A stretch of DNA of 64,000 nt, from NCBI RefSeq assembly GCF_009389715.1, contig NC_052409.1, positions 8,311,213 to 8,375,212 on the forward strand. Direction: 5' to 3'. The notes below the pieces were generated by a model. The model worked only from the letters and a program-made list of their open reading frames with translations. It made no database searches and had not been told where the DNA came from. A program made the position numbers and the translations under genes. Positions 12,721-23,130 of the stretch are shown in pieces (within the stretch, counting starts at the first letter, position 1; each line of letters begins with the position of its first letter). Origin of the DNA: Phoenix dactylifera (taxonomy: Eukaryota; Streptophyta; Magnoliopsida; Arecales; Arecaceae).

Positions 12721-13028
12721 TGACATGAAGCAAAGACCGATACAACCGAAACATGCTACGTTATAGCTAATAAAGTAGATCATACGATGAACCATGTGGA
12801 TTTTAGGATTTTAGGAGTTCGTAGTCGAATGTGCTTAGTTTCAATTCCTGCAAGCGTTGTTAAGACTTTCAGAGATTTTTCAGTGCATCCCATATTGCTT
12901 TTCTTTTAGCAGGCCTACCAATAGTCCCCTCACATTCCAGCACAAGATTGCATTTTTGACATGAAGCAAAGACCAATACGACCGAAACATGCTACATTAT
13001 AGCTAATAAAGTAGATATTAAGATGAAC
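12566..13028. repeat. Two-copy tandem duplication of about 230 bp
   Basis: Copy 1 (about 12566-12793) and copy 2 (about 12794-13028) both begin ATGTGGATTTTAGG and end GATGAACC. They share long stretches, including TTCTTTTAGCAGGCCT and CCCCTCACATTCCAG. They differ by scattered substitutions (AGTACAAG versus AGCACAAG) and a short repeat of GATTTTAG at the second start. The unit covers the 5' end of the minus-strand LINE, so the duplicated block holds the LINE start region. Confidence 0.8.
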
Positions 13029-13194
13029 CAGCTGAAATAAACTAGGCATATTAGATTATCTTGTATACCAGCTCAAGACAGAACAGGAACCAAAGTAGTT
13101 CAGTACAGCTAGAAGCTAAAACGTTGTTGAAACTGTGAACAACAATCACAAAACATTCTTAGCAAAATGCTAGAGAAGCAGTGGGAAACAACAA

Positions 13195-13660
13195 GGGCTC
13201 GTTTGGTTCGCGGGAAGTATTTTCCCTCCTGGGAATCATATTCCTAGGAAGAGGATACCTAGGAAAGTTATTTTGGCATGTTTGGTTAACCATGGAAAAG
13301 TGACAAATTTCCAAAGTGCTTATGTTTGGTTGACCATCCACTTTCCTAGAAAAGTTATGTATAATTCCTATTATGCCCTTAATAAAAATTAGGTCTTTAA
13401 TGCCTCTTTAATGCTTCTTTAATGCTGAAGGGTCTTTTTGGGAAAAAATAAAAAAGGAGTGATTCCCACCTCATGGGAAAGTAACTTTCCCATGTTTCTC
13501 ATGGGAAAGACTTTCCCATGAAATGTGGGAATCATATTCCCATGGGAATACAACTTTCCCATCCCTCTCTTTTGAAAACTCCAACCAAACAAGAGGCATT
13601 TCATTACTTTCCCGTTGACCACACTTTCCCCCCTCTTTTTCCTGCGAACCAAACGAGCCC
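13195..13660. mobile_element. Tourist-like (PIF/Harbinger-type) MITE
   Basis: A 466-bp element has terminal inverted repeats. The left end GGGCTCGTTTGGTTCGC is matched exactly by the inverse complement of the right end, and the match runs to about 22 bp with one mismatch. It is flanked on both sides by CAA (13192-13194 and 13661-13663), a 3-bp TSD as made by PIF/Harbinger enzymes, although those usually choose TAA or TTA. The interior is rich in CATGGGAA/TTCCCATG inverted words that could fold. No transposase frame is present, so it would depend on an enzyme supplied elsewhere. Confidence 0.85.
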
Positions 13661-14551
13661 CAAAAGATGTTTGAGCTAGTAAAGCTGCAAAATGAGGTGT
13701 GGACTTCCATTTTCAGACCCTGATCTATGGCGACCCTTTGAAAGACTGGACTTGATGCATCATTCGAATTCCAACTTCTTAAGTTTGTCAGATGCGGAAG
13801 ATGCACCATCTTGATTCTTGAGAGAGGATGAGGCCGCATTGTTTGCCAAGAGATGCTAAGTCTCTGATGTGAGGGAGTTAAAGAAGAAGATATCGTCCTC
13901 TTTTAGGTATTTCTCCTCAATACCAAGAAGGTCAATCTTCTTGGAACGAAGCCTCGCGCAAGCCAAGCATACATCATTGATATCCCTGATTGCTGACTGG
14001 ATAGTTTGATCTTCTGAAATTTTTCAACAAGCCGATATCTCCATAACATTGACGACAGTTTTCGAAGATCATAAGATGGCTCCATGATTTTATAATTTCT
14101 CTAGGCAACTTCAATATTGGAGTCCATCTCAAGTCAAGTCAAGAGGTTGATGTTATGGACTTTGATGTATACACTAAAGTCCCATTCTTTGGGAGGTAAA
14201 AAAAACTTATCTAGAATCTATATTTTCTGAATAAATACTTTTCAGGTAACATTGAGACAGTAAATAATTTACCAATATTCTTTTATGCATTGAAAAGAGA
14301 CTTTGAAATCTGTTATTCATATTTTTTTGCATTATACTTTTTTTTAGATAAATTGCTAATATCTATTCATATTTTTCATTGTATATTATATATATAAAAT
14401 TATAAATATATAATAATATTTAATTATTATTATATAAATATTATATAATAATATTATATTATGTTAAAATTACATAATATACTATAATATAATATTAAGT
14501 TTATTAGTATTTTAGGAGTAAAATAAAATATATACTTTATCTATTGATAGG
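13661..14551. other. No assignable gene; AT-rich second half
   Basis: Minus-strand open frames at 13471-13839 (partly inside the MITE) and 13903-14085 show no recognisable domain. From 14160 to 14550 the DNA is extremely AT-rich, with TA/ATA runs around 14380-14510. Confidence 0.5.
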
Positions 14552-14590
14552 AAAATGACTTACCCACTTAGGAGGTGGGTAAGTCATTTT
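14552..14590. repeat. Perfect 16-bp inverted repeat with 7-base loop
   Basis: The left arm AAAATGACTTACCCAC (14552-14567), loop TTAGGAG and right arm GTGGGTAAGTCATTTT (14575-14590) pair perfectly. A related word, CTTATCCAC...GGATAAGTCA, follows at about 14629-14668, so the hairpin may be part of a larger foldback transposon. No TSD could be defined. Confidence 0.7.
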
Positions 14591-17082
14591 TTTTCATTTC
14601 ATGGGTAAATACTCTCCATAGAAAAATAGCTTATCCACCTAGAGAAGCATGCGAATATGGATAAGTCAATTGATAGAAAAGTTGGCCAATTTTTCTATAA
14701 TATTTACCTAATAAAGAATGTGTCTTAAGGGCACGAATTAGCTCGATATATGGAAAAAACTATACTTGTGAAGACAGAAATGGATACACCGCTTTCCATG
14801 GATTGAATAATTATTATTAGTGAAGCCATTTGTAATCTATTTTAACCAACCAAGGAGAACATTTGCATGAACAGGTATAATTATTAAAGGTTTTAGGATT
14901 GACATGGGCAATGGCATTTACATGTGGCTAGCACTTCAAGTTTTCTTTCCTTTTCTCCGTCACGAACTCTCATTCAATTAGATGTGAAAAAAGCATTGAA
15001 CAAGAAAACTCTTCTATCATGCTCCTACCACATTTCCCCAGCTGTCGCTGAAAGAATCCATGTACCTAACAAATGAGTGTGATCCTTATGAGGTTTGGTA
15101 TACTATTTATGCCCATGGAAAATAAAGAGAGAGTTTTATTATCAGGATGAAATACCATCTCTGTATCTCAGTATAAGAGCCTATTAGCTAAATAAATATC
15201 TTTCAAAAAACCCCTCTCGTCTTTCAGAAATAGCTGTCACAAAACCCCACATTCCAAAACATCTCTCACCCATAAAACCTTGGAATAGAGATGAAGGCCA
15301 CGTATCCGAGATTATGCCAATAATTATTAAGCCAATTATTTTTTCATGTTATTACACTCACTACCTTAATTATCTTTATAATTATTAAATTATGAAAAAC
15401 AACTATGGTAAATTGATTGAACAACAATTAAACTGATGACCAGATCAATGTCTACTCAAGGTACAATAATCATGTATTTTAGTATTGCTAGATAAGCATC
15501 CTCTACATAATGTGCGTCAAAAAAATATATGACCAACTGCTACTGGTATCATGGTTCGCCGGCCGGCCCAAAACAAATGGTATAGAATGTACCATTCCAA
15601 TCCGGATAGTATAGAACATATCATACCAGTTTGATATTAGACGACGTACTGACACTTGATATATCAAAATAATCTCATACTGCATTATATTTACATAGTG
15701 CTAATGTAGCAGCAATATATAGTATGATTGGTTGACACTTTACCCTGTAAAACCTTGTTTTTAAGAAGATTCAATATTCAAATCCTTGGTGTTACTAAAT
15801 AAATAAATAAATAAAAATTAAACGTAAGACTTAGTCCAATATAGAATAGAATAACATGATGAAGAAGGATGATCCATATACATGATTAAGCTTTAATTAC
15901 TTAAGTTTTTAGGTCCAGCTGGGTCCTAGAATGTATGACAAGACCTCCTATATTGGACTTCTCATCTGCCAAACATGTGGCATCCGAGCTCAAGAAGTAA
16001 CATTAGATGTGACTCTTCAAGAATGGAGATGCTTTGGCTGGAGCAATCCGTAGTGCACTTGAAAAAGTTTTAAGAACATCAGACTGGATGGAGTTGAATA
16101 GGTTCATATGTGAAGTTTGAGATCATTGTAGAACATGTGTGAGGATTGGTGATATGTAGAACAAAATAAAACAAGAACGATCTATATATATATATATATA
16201 TAGAATATAGATATTATATTAAGAATATAATATAGTTTTGAATATAAAATAATAAGAGTCATTTGATATTGATCCAATGGCCCTAGCTAGGTATGAAAGA
16301 GGGAGCACCAACCGAGTTCAGAACCCAAGCCACCACCAAGTCCTTACACTTCCAAGCAATCACCCTCTCCTCTTTTTAACCCGTTCCCAATTCCACCAGC
16401 TATAAAACCATCAAAGCACGCAAATTTATCAACATACCCACCACCATCACTAAAACCAGCAACCACAAATCTAACAACAATGCCAGGATGAGACTCAGAG
16501 AAGCCGTCCATTCCCACCATTACTATCAACATCAATGGATTTTCATCCAGTTAAATAGACTCGGACCACTTAAAATGAATCCAACAGTTGGATAAGGGTG
16601 ATGGTAGGTAAGCTTGGACCACAGTTTCTGAACTTGGGTGGCCTTAAATTGAGTTGGATTAATATTAATGGAAATCAGAATCAGAATCAAACCCAATCCC
16701 AAAAAATCCATAAGTCAAAGAAATCCATATTACTTATGTAACATATACTTAAATAAACTATTTAATTAGGAAGAAAATTCAACCTCATTCAAGAGACTAC
16801 AACTCAAATTACTCAGTTGCCGAACACAAGCACAAATTTTTATAACCTCAGAGCATCAAAACCATGAAATTTATACAGGAACCATGCATATTATTGACCT
16901 TCCATATCATTAGTCACCAGACGAGTTAAAAGAAGAGGAGAGAGGGGGGGGGGGGGGGGGGGGGGAAGAAGCGTAAGCTACAAGAGAAAGGCAACCAAAA
17001 TATACAGGCCAAGTGCACAGAAAACTGAAGCAGCTATTTATACAAGGATGAACAGAGTCATGGAAACCATCTATCTCCGCCA
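14591..17082. other. Intergenic, low-complexity tracts, no gene
   Basis: No coding unit is supported. Simple repeats include (AAAT)n near 15797-15817 and (TA)n at about 16183-16202. The 63-codon minus-strand frame at 16344-16535 is Gly-rich and unconvincing. The last 100 bases before 17083 are probably H1 3' UTR. Confidence 0.5.
16944..16965 (+). repeat. Poly-G run of 22 bases
   Basis: An unbroken G run sits in a purine stretch (AGAAGAGGAGAGA before, AAGAAG after), about 120 bp beyond the H1 stop codon on the downstream side of the gene. It is C-rich in the H1 sense strand. Runs of this length are unstable and often mis-sequenced. Confidence 0.85.
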
Positions 17083-17795
17083 TCAAGCAGTAGCCTTCTT
17101 AGCCTTCTTGGCCGCCGGGGACTTGATGGACTTGGGCTGCTTCGGCTTCGCAGGGGTCGCCTTCTTGGCTTTCTTAATCCCCGGCTTCTTCTTAGCCTTG
17201 GAAGGCTTTGAAGGCTTCTTCGAAGCAGCAACAGGGGCCTTCCTCTTAGCAGGGGCAGAGGCGGCCTTCTTCGCCGGCTTCTTCTTCTTCTTCTTCCCCT
17301 CCTCCTCCTTTCCAGACTCCGATAGCTTGAAGGAAGCCTTCACCTTCACAAGCTTGCCCTTGGCGGTGAAATTCCTCAACTGGATGGCCAAGACCTTCTT
17401 GTAGTTCGCCGGCAGGACCCCTTTGTGCTTCTCCTCCATGTGCTTAGCAATGGCGTAGGAGCTGGAGCCAGTCTTCTCGTTGAGCGCCAAGATTGCCTCT
17501 TTGATCATCTAAACCAATCACCAGGAGATCAAAATTCGAACTTTTTAACACAGCAATCATCGAATTGAGGAGGGAAAGAAGAGATTTTTACCTGGAAATA
17601 GGGAGGGTGGGAAGGGGCGGAGGGCTTCGGAGCCTTGGGCTTCTTCTCCTTGGGGGCTTTCTGGGCTCTGGGTTTCTTCTCCCTCACCGGCTTTTCCTCC
17701 TCAGCGGGCTTGGACTCCGGCGGGATCTCCGGCACCTCCGCCGGCGGCGGCTCGGCGGCCACAGCCGGGACCTCGGTTACTTCGGCGGTCGACAT
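17083..17795 (-). CDS. Linker histone H1, two exons, 209 aa
   Basis: Exon 1 is 17795-17592 (68 codons) and exon 2 is 17508-17083; the 83-bp intron is GT...AG on the minus strand and in phase 0. H1 binds linker DNA at the nucleosome dyad and compacts chromatin in the nucleus. The N-terminal 60 residues are Pro/Glu/Lys-rich. The winged-helix globular domain spans about residues 62-130 (SHPPYFQ-MIKEAILALNEKTG, SSSYAIAKHMEEKHKG, KVLAIQLRNFTAKGKLVKV). The tail is Lys/Ala/Pro-rich with a run of six lysines. The intron falls just inside the globular domain, where plant H1 genes commonly have one. At 209 aa it is shorter than the main Arabidopsis H1.1/H1.2 and closer to the minor stress-type variants in length, but subtype is not assigned. 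Codons are GC-rich. Confidence 0.96.
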
Positions 17796-17960
17796 AGGTA
17801 GAAGACGGCGATGCTCACCGCAAAACCAAACGCTTCTCGGATCGCTCTGGCGAAAAGAAAGGGGGAATTCGATGGGATTTTATAGGAGGGGGACAGGATC
17901 CAGTGGAGGAGAGGTAGGAGCGCGGTGATTGGCTGGAACGGAGGCACACGGATCGACCCT
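17796..17960 (-). promoter_or_regulatory. H1 promoter region
   Basis: On the H1 strand, a TATA box TATAAAAT lies at 17884-17877, about 80 bases before the ATG. A CCAAT box lies at 17932-17928. The octamer-like word GATCCGTG (CACGGATC on the + strand) lies at 17954-17947. The same CCAAT plus CACGGATC pair occurs upstream of the H3.3 gene. These are motifs of plant histone promoters; function is inferred. Confidence 0.65.
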
Positions 17961-18747
17961 CGCGGAAGGCTGAATCGTGGCCGTCCATCTGTACGGTGAT
18001 GCGGGCGGACATTTCTATCTTTCGTACGACGCAGGATTCTGGAAGATGATGGAGATTGTCGACGCCGGAAGGTGTGTTTGTATGTGTTTTTTGGCAAGCA
18101 ATTTGAGGGCAGACATTCGGTTGGGAAATGGGGTTTGTTTTCAATGTCATCACATTGGATTGAAGATTACGAGCAGAAGATTGCGGAGAAAATGGAATGA
18201 GGGAGAATGGTTGCGTCTTGGATGAGATTTTGTGTTTCAAAGCAAAAATCCAAACCCATGCTTGTGATTGTCATGTAATTAGATTGATGAGTGATAACCT
18301 CAACTCAAAAACATTATTTTTACCAAACAAAGTAGCAATTCGTTTAAGATTCTTAATTCTAGTTTGGGATGTGTCTTGAGGTATGTCTCATGTTAGACAG
18401 ATTAAAACCAACTTCCCAAAAATAAGGTATTTCAATCTTTGTGAAGCATGAGATGGCAAAATCACTATTATTAATATTTTTTTAAAATAATGAGCTACAA
18501 AATGCCTAACCATAGATATGGCAATAAGGAGAAGAATGAGGCAGAGTAACCGAGTCATGCAGGATTTTAGTATTATTTTGCTATGAGCTGAACTACATAG
18601 AGCTAATTGAAACATAATGATCAAAGTTAGACTAATATGTACTTGTTTATTTTCTTCCATCCTACACAAACCCAATAATAAGTCTAGGGGTAGAGATATT
18701 TGATGCGACTTGAAACCTAAATCTTTTTCTTTTTTCTGTTTTAGGTC
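17961..18747. other. H1 upstream flank and intergenic DNA
   Basis: Sequence GC falls away from the promoter within about 300 bp. Several short frames overlap on both strands without domains. No gene is supported. Confidence 0.5.
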
Positions 18748-19062
18748 ATGGATATTTCAATTTGGAAGAAGTATGACCAAGTTTTTAAGCTTGGTTTAGG
18801 TATAAATTGGAGCTTTGAATTGCTTCATGACATGCGTCGTCTGTTAGGCAAATGCATCTTCTATCAGGCTTCTCATGTTTACAGGGAGGCCAACAATTCA
18901 ACGGACTGGATGGCCTCCTATGTGGCTCATCATTCAAGCGACTTTATTCGGATAGACCAGATTTATGTCCCATCTTTCCTACAATATATTTTACTTGCTG
19001 ACCTTTTGGGCACTACCCACACCCATTGTGTGTGTGAACTATTGATGTACTAAAAAAAAAAA
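18748..19062 (+). pseudogene. LINE 3' tail: RNase H-like C-terminal fragment
   Basis: The 101-codon frame contains FELLHDMRRLLGKCIFYQ and SHVYREANNSTDWMASYVAH. The second matches the end of the RVT_3 RNase H domain of plant LINEs; the LINE at 44528-46185 has the related YREANKIADWVATYVAQHS. An A run follows at about 19051-19062, as expected for a LINE 3' end. The N-terminal half of the domain is absent, so this is a 5'-truncated insertion. No TSD was found. Confidence 0.65.
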
Positions 19063-19321
19063 TTGCTTTGCATCATAAGGGTGTAACTTTAAGTTCAGCC
19101 AACCAACCAAGTCTTTATGAGCAGTTGGTCACATTACTGTAAGTGGTTGGCTCTTCTCGAGTCAAATCAGGTTGAAAGGGGGTAGGTCTAGTGGGGTTAG
19201 CTTGGTCTGAAGATGGTTCAAGCTACATTGGAGGTTAGGTCATAAGGTTAATTTTTTTAAAATTTATTTTTCTAACTTGACTTTTCTTGAACCTAAGGTA
19301 AATTGATGCCCTCAGTAAGTC
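19063..19321. other. Short spacer without a gene
   Basis: Non-coding sequence lies between the LINE tail and the first copy of the diverged repeat. Nothing is recognised. Confidence 0.5.
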
Positions 19322-19545
19322 TAAATTATGTAAAAATAACTATAAAAGGTAGTCATTTAATGTTGTTTTCTTTGTAATTTTATTTTATAGAAAGAAGCTC
19401 AAGGACAACAAGAAATGAGCTTGAGGCCCTTATCCATTTTAGTTTGGGGTCACCATCCTTTTGCTGCAATATATCCTTGTGGCCTAATTGCAGGATTTCT
19501 CTCATTATGTATACTGGTAGATAGACCTATTATCTCGTAGATCTA
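19322..19545 (+). repeat. Diverged direct repeat, copy 1
   Basis: It shares an ordered series of words with 20765-20945: an ATAACTA start, GAAGCTCAAGGA, TTTTGCT, CCTTGTGGCCTAATT and GGTAGATAG. The copies are clearly related but differ by substitutions and small indels. The pair brackets the 5S-like sequence. They could be remains of terminal repeats of an unknown element or two fragments of one family. Confidence 0.6.
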
Positions 19546-19991
19546 ATTATTCAACTCATTTTCCTCTTGCATGTTTTTATTGTCCTTGAAGCCCTAGAAA
19601 AGTATGTTATTATTGACAATCCATATTCCCACTCAAGGAAGTATGAGAAGCACATCATTAATATCTGCAAGATAAGGGTACATCTTGGATTTTAAGAGAT
19701 CAATATTTCAATGGTCGATAAGCAATGGCACTGAAGAAGCCCAATCTAAAGTCTATGGGATGTTAATATTCTACACGATGCACACTTGCTTCTGCTGCTC
19801 TTTTTTCATTGTCTCTAGCTTAATGCCTTGAGTCGGACTTTATACTTTGCTTTCGAGTCCTTTGTGGGTCTGAGTAGTTGATTGCAAGTCTTTTCCTCTA
19901 TGCATAGGCAAGTAAGGGTTGAACCTACAAACAAATATTAATTTATACTTAAAATACTTTACAACTGTCTTTTCTTGATGTAGAATATAAA

Positions 19992-20100
19992 GGGCGCAAT
20001 ACCAGGACTTTCCAGGGGGTCACCTATTCTAGTACTACTCTTGCCCAAGCACACCTAACTGTAGAGTTCTGATGGAATCCGGTGCATTAGTGCTGGTATA
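19992..20100 (-). pseudogene. 5S rRNA-derived sequence (pseudogene)
   Basis: On the minus strand about 109 of roughly 119 bases of plant 5S rRNA are recognisable. They run from ACCAGCACTAATGCACCGG through CCATCAGAACTC, GTGCTTGGGC, GAGTAGTACTAG and GGTGACC to GCGCCC. Internal promoter boxes are present with substitutions (box A GTTAGGTGTGC, box C AGGTGACCCCCTGG). The first ten bases are lost. A single copy with no spacer array argues against an rDNA locus. It may be a retroposed 5S, a 5S-headed SINE, or part of a Cassandra-type TRIM LTR, although no tRNA-Met primer site was found next to it. Confidence 0.85.
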
Positions 20101-20764
20101 ATTATATTAAAATCATTTACTTCACCATCTCATCTCCTTCTTTCAAGACTTTTGATAGATCCTCCTCTTGATGCTCATCAATGGACATCATCATCGTTGA
20201 GGACATCAAAACCTCTTGATCCTTGTCCACTATTCCATCCAAAGAAATCCTTGACTATCCTTCCCATTGGTCACTAATAGTAAGTATCTCATCCTCCTCA
20301 TCACCCTCTCTCCTCTTCTGCCCATTGCCAATACCCCCTCTCATCTTCATCCCCTACTATTTTTGTTGCTACCTCCATGCTCCGCCTTTCTGCCGGTCAT
20401 TGTGGCGTCACGATCCCTTTCTCCATTTTTTTCACCAACCACCGACTTATTGAGAAAAAAACCATCAACAAACGCCAATTAATCAATGGTAACTCCATCT
20501 TCACTAACACCGGTGCAACATAACTAAACAACAACAATGAGATGAGACAAAGAGGAGGAGCTCTGCAACCACACCATTAATAGATCCATCATCAATTGAC
20601 TTGATCTAATTAAAGAGAGTTGGACCAATTGAATAGGTCAACAAGTAGAATCCAAGTCAATTTAGGGATGCAGCTTGGTCTAGGCTCAATCCAAACCCAA
20701 CCAGTCCAATTTGCTTGTTAGGTAAGATTGTTGGTAAATAAGGTTGGGTTGGTGCTTCGAATTA
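20101..20764. other. C/T-rich non-coding stretch
   Basis: CATCATC and CTCCTC-type low-complexity runs (20125-20460) give chance open frames of Pro/Ser/Leu. No gene is supported. Confidence 0.5.
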
Positions 20765-20945
20765 TATAGAAATAACTAAGGAAAGGCAATTATTTGATGT
20801 TGTTCTCTCTGTAGTTTTTCTTTATGAAAAGAAGCTCAAGGATAACATGGGATCACCACCACTCTTTTGCTATAATCCAGCCTTGTGGCCTAATTTTGGA
20901 ACTGCTCTAGTTATATATACAGGTAGATAGGTCCACCATCTCTAA
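20765..20945 (+). repeat. Diverged direct repeat, copy 2
   Basis: This is the partner of 19322-19545, in the same orientation and about 1.4 kb away. It keeps TGATGTTGTTCTCTCTGTAG, AAGAAGCTCAAGGATAAC, CCTTGTGGCCTAATTTTGG and ACAGGTAGATAGG. It lacks a stretch of about 35 bp present in copy 1. Confidence 0.6.
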
Positions 20946-21928
20946 AAGGGTCCAACTTTATCAGGATTATGACTCCTCCTCTATAAAAGCAAGACCAGGA
21001 GATCCAGGCACGTATGGCTCATCTCACACATACTATTCCGCTATCCTACTCCACAGGCATTCTTCTTCTCTTTTATTTTTTCAAAGCCATGTCCCACTTA
21101 AGTATTGGAGAGCCGGATTACTTTGAATAGGTAATAGCTATTGAGATTACATAAGAAATTAAAAAAATGAAAAGAAAGTCAAAAATCAGCTTAAATAGGT
21201 AATAGTTTGAATCACTAATGCAGGATGAAATATTGATGCAAATAGTAGCTATTGAGAACGCATTAAAAGTAATTACAGGCAGTCTCTGGTATAATACTTT
21301 CATTAAAATGTTTGCCAACTCTTGCTTCCTTTAACTTACGTTCACTTAACAGCTAGTGGGTGTTAATGTAGTTGTCCCATATACGTTGGTCCCAAATAGT
21401 ATTTTTATCATGTAGCCAGGTGCACTCAAAAACTCTACAAAAGCCAAGGTTTCTAATGCTTCTCATTAAACAAACTTGCCCTCTACCAATGATAAGCCCA
21501 TCATGCCCTTCTAAACTAGATATATCAGTGCTGAACCTTGTAAGATATGCTCCTTATCTTTGTTTCCACTAAAGTATGAGCCTTAATTCCATCGTAGCTC
21601 AAGGACATACTGTCCCCGCCAACGCCCCTCACATAGTGTACTCAACTCACATCTCTTATCAGGGATTCTAAAGGTGGGGAAGAGAAGGTTAACATGATGT
21701 GAGCCTCACATGGGAGCATCCTTTCACCGATCATTATTCATGCACTGCTCTATCTCTCGGCACTACATGAAGCAGTGGTACAGACAGCGAGGGGAATAGA
21801 GTAGGGTTGCAGGTGGTGGCGAGGATAGAGAGAGTGGGATGGAAGAGTATGGTTCCAGCTTTAGAGAGAGAGAAGTGGAAGTAGTAGTAGTAGAAGAAGA
21901 AGAAGAAGAAGAAGATGATGATGGAAGA
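20946..21928. other. Intergenic with (GAA)n microsatellite
   Basis: No coding unit is supported. A GTA/GAA/GAT trinucleotide tract at about 21878-21923 directly borders the gypsy LTR that starts at 21929. Confidence 0.55.
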
Positions 21929-22400
21929 TGTTGTGGTTCAAATTTGGCCCGAGGGTGACCACACCGGAGGAGTCGGAGGAGCTGCCGGTCGAGACGGAGA
22001 AGGGACGCCACCTCCCGTACGTCGGCGTATCTGCATAAAGCCTCACTGGTGATTCCGGTGAGGGCCCTCCGATACTTAAGTTAGCATGAAGTTTTTGTTG
22101 GTCAAAGGGTCTTATAGGCATTACCTGATGGGGCTATTTATAGTCCCCACAGAAGTGCTTAGGCGGTGAAGGTATGGCTTGTCCTCCTCATGAAAGGAGA
22201 TGGCTTTGGCCAAGTGGCTTGCAGCTAGGGCTTGCTTGAGGCACACGATGTAGGCCGTTCTTGTGATAAGTATGGCGTTGATAGAGGTGGCAGGGTATGA
22301 CTCATTGTAGCAGGGCATGGTTCCTGATTGAAATGTCGTGGCATGGCCATTAAGCAAAGCATGGCGCGGTGAGGCTGCTGCAGGGCATGGCCGCAGCATG
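21929..22400 (-). repeat. 3' LTR segment of the gypsy element
   Basis: It aligns with 25494-25915 through GAGACGGAGAAGGGACGCCA, the AAGTTAGC block, GGAGATGGCTTTGGC and GCAGGGCATGG. Alignment is lost after about 22345, where the upper copy is truncated, so the true LTR may extend further up and include the 81-bp tandem array. Confidence 0.75.
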
Positions 22401-22734
22401 TAGACGACAAAATCGGCTCAGCTTTTAGTGGGGGCCGAGGTCAGCTTGTCCTTTAGCAGGGTTCGTGGTCAGCCTTGCTCTTTAGCGGGGGCCAAAGTCA
22501 GCTTAGCTGCTGAGGTTGGTACGGCCTTCGGTGGGGTCTGAGGCCGGCCTCGGGTGTTCTGCAGGGCGCTCCGAGCTCGGGCTCGGGACATCCTTATACC
22601 TACGGTCGAGGGGGGGGCCTTGGCTCTTGCTCGAGCGAGTAGGATGTACCTCTTGTGCCGTTGGAGCTAATGACTTTAGGCCGAGCTTTTCAAGCTGAGC
22701 TAAGCGACTCTTCTCTGAGGTCTACTTCAGCGAC

Positions 22735-23037
22735 CTTCTTTGGCTCGTGGTCGACTCAGCAAGGCGCCCCGAGCTCGGCTCGAGGGGCGTCATTTTCTGG
22801 GAACGGTCGACGAGGCCTCTTGGGCTCTCGGTCAACACTGCAAGGCGCCCCAAGCTCGGCTCGAGGGGCTTCATTTCCTGCGAACGGTCAACGAGGCCTC
22901 TTGGGCTTTCAGTCGACACTGCAGGGCGCCCCGAGCTCAGCTCGAAGGGGATCATTTTCTGCGAATGATCAACGAGGCCTCTTAGGCTCTCCGTCAACAC
23001 TGCAGGGTGCCCTGAGCTCGGCTCGAGGGGTGTCATT
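22735..23037. repeat. 81-bp tandem repeat, about 3.7 copies
   Basis: Repeat starts (AAGG/AGGG before CGCCCC) fall at 22761, 22842, 22923 and 23004, an exact 81-base period. Each unit carries a GAGCTCGGCTCGA word, TTTTCTG and CGAGGCCTCTTGGGCT. Copies differ at several positions. Because 81 is divisible by 3, all frames stay open and give repetitive translations that should not be taken as a protein. A looser related word sits near 22560. Confidence 0.9.
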
Positions 23038-23130
23038 GTAGAAGGCGTTGAATGGCATCAAAATGGCATCAAAATAGTGTCGAATGGTGTTGAAATGGCG
23101 TCTAATGGTCCCGCAGTCGAGGGAGCCCCC

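Noticed and set aside
13903..14085. Minus-strand 60-aa frame considered as an NBS-LRR or LINE ORF1 fragment
   Set aside because: No motif of either family could be identified.
17565..17928. Plus-strand frames across H1 exon 1 and promoter
   Set aside because: They are antisense shadows of the Lys/Pro/Glu-rich H1 exon.
20223..20482. Pro/Ser/Leu-rich frames resembling an extensin or signal peptide
   Set aside because: They are caused by C/T-rich low complexity; two overlapping frames look equally open.
22655..23041. A repetitive 128-aa frame (QGAPSSARGASF units) that looks like a repeat protein
   Set aside because: The 81-bp tandem DNA repeat is divisible by three, so every frame stays open on both strands; it lies in LTR/UTR-like DNA.
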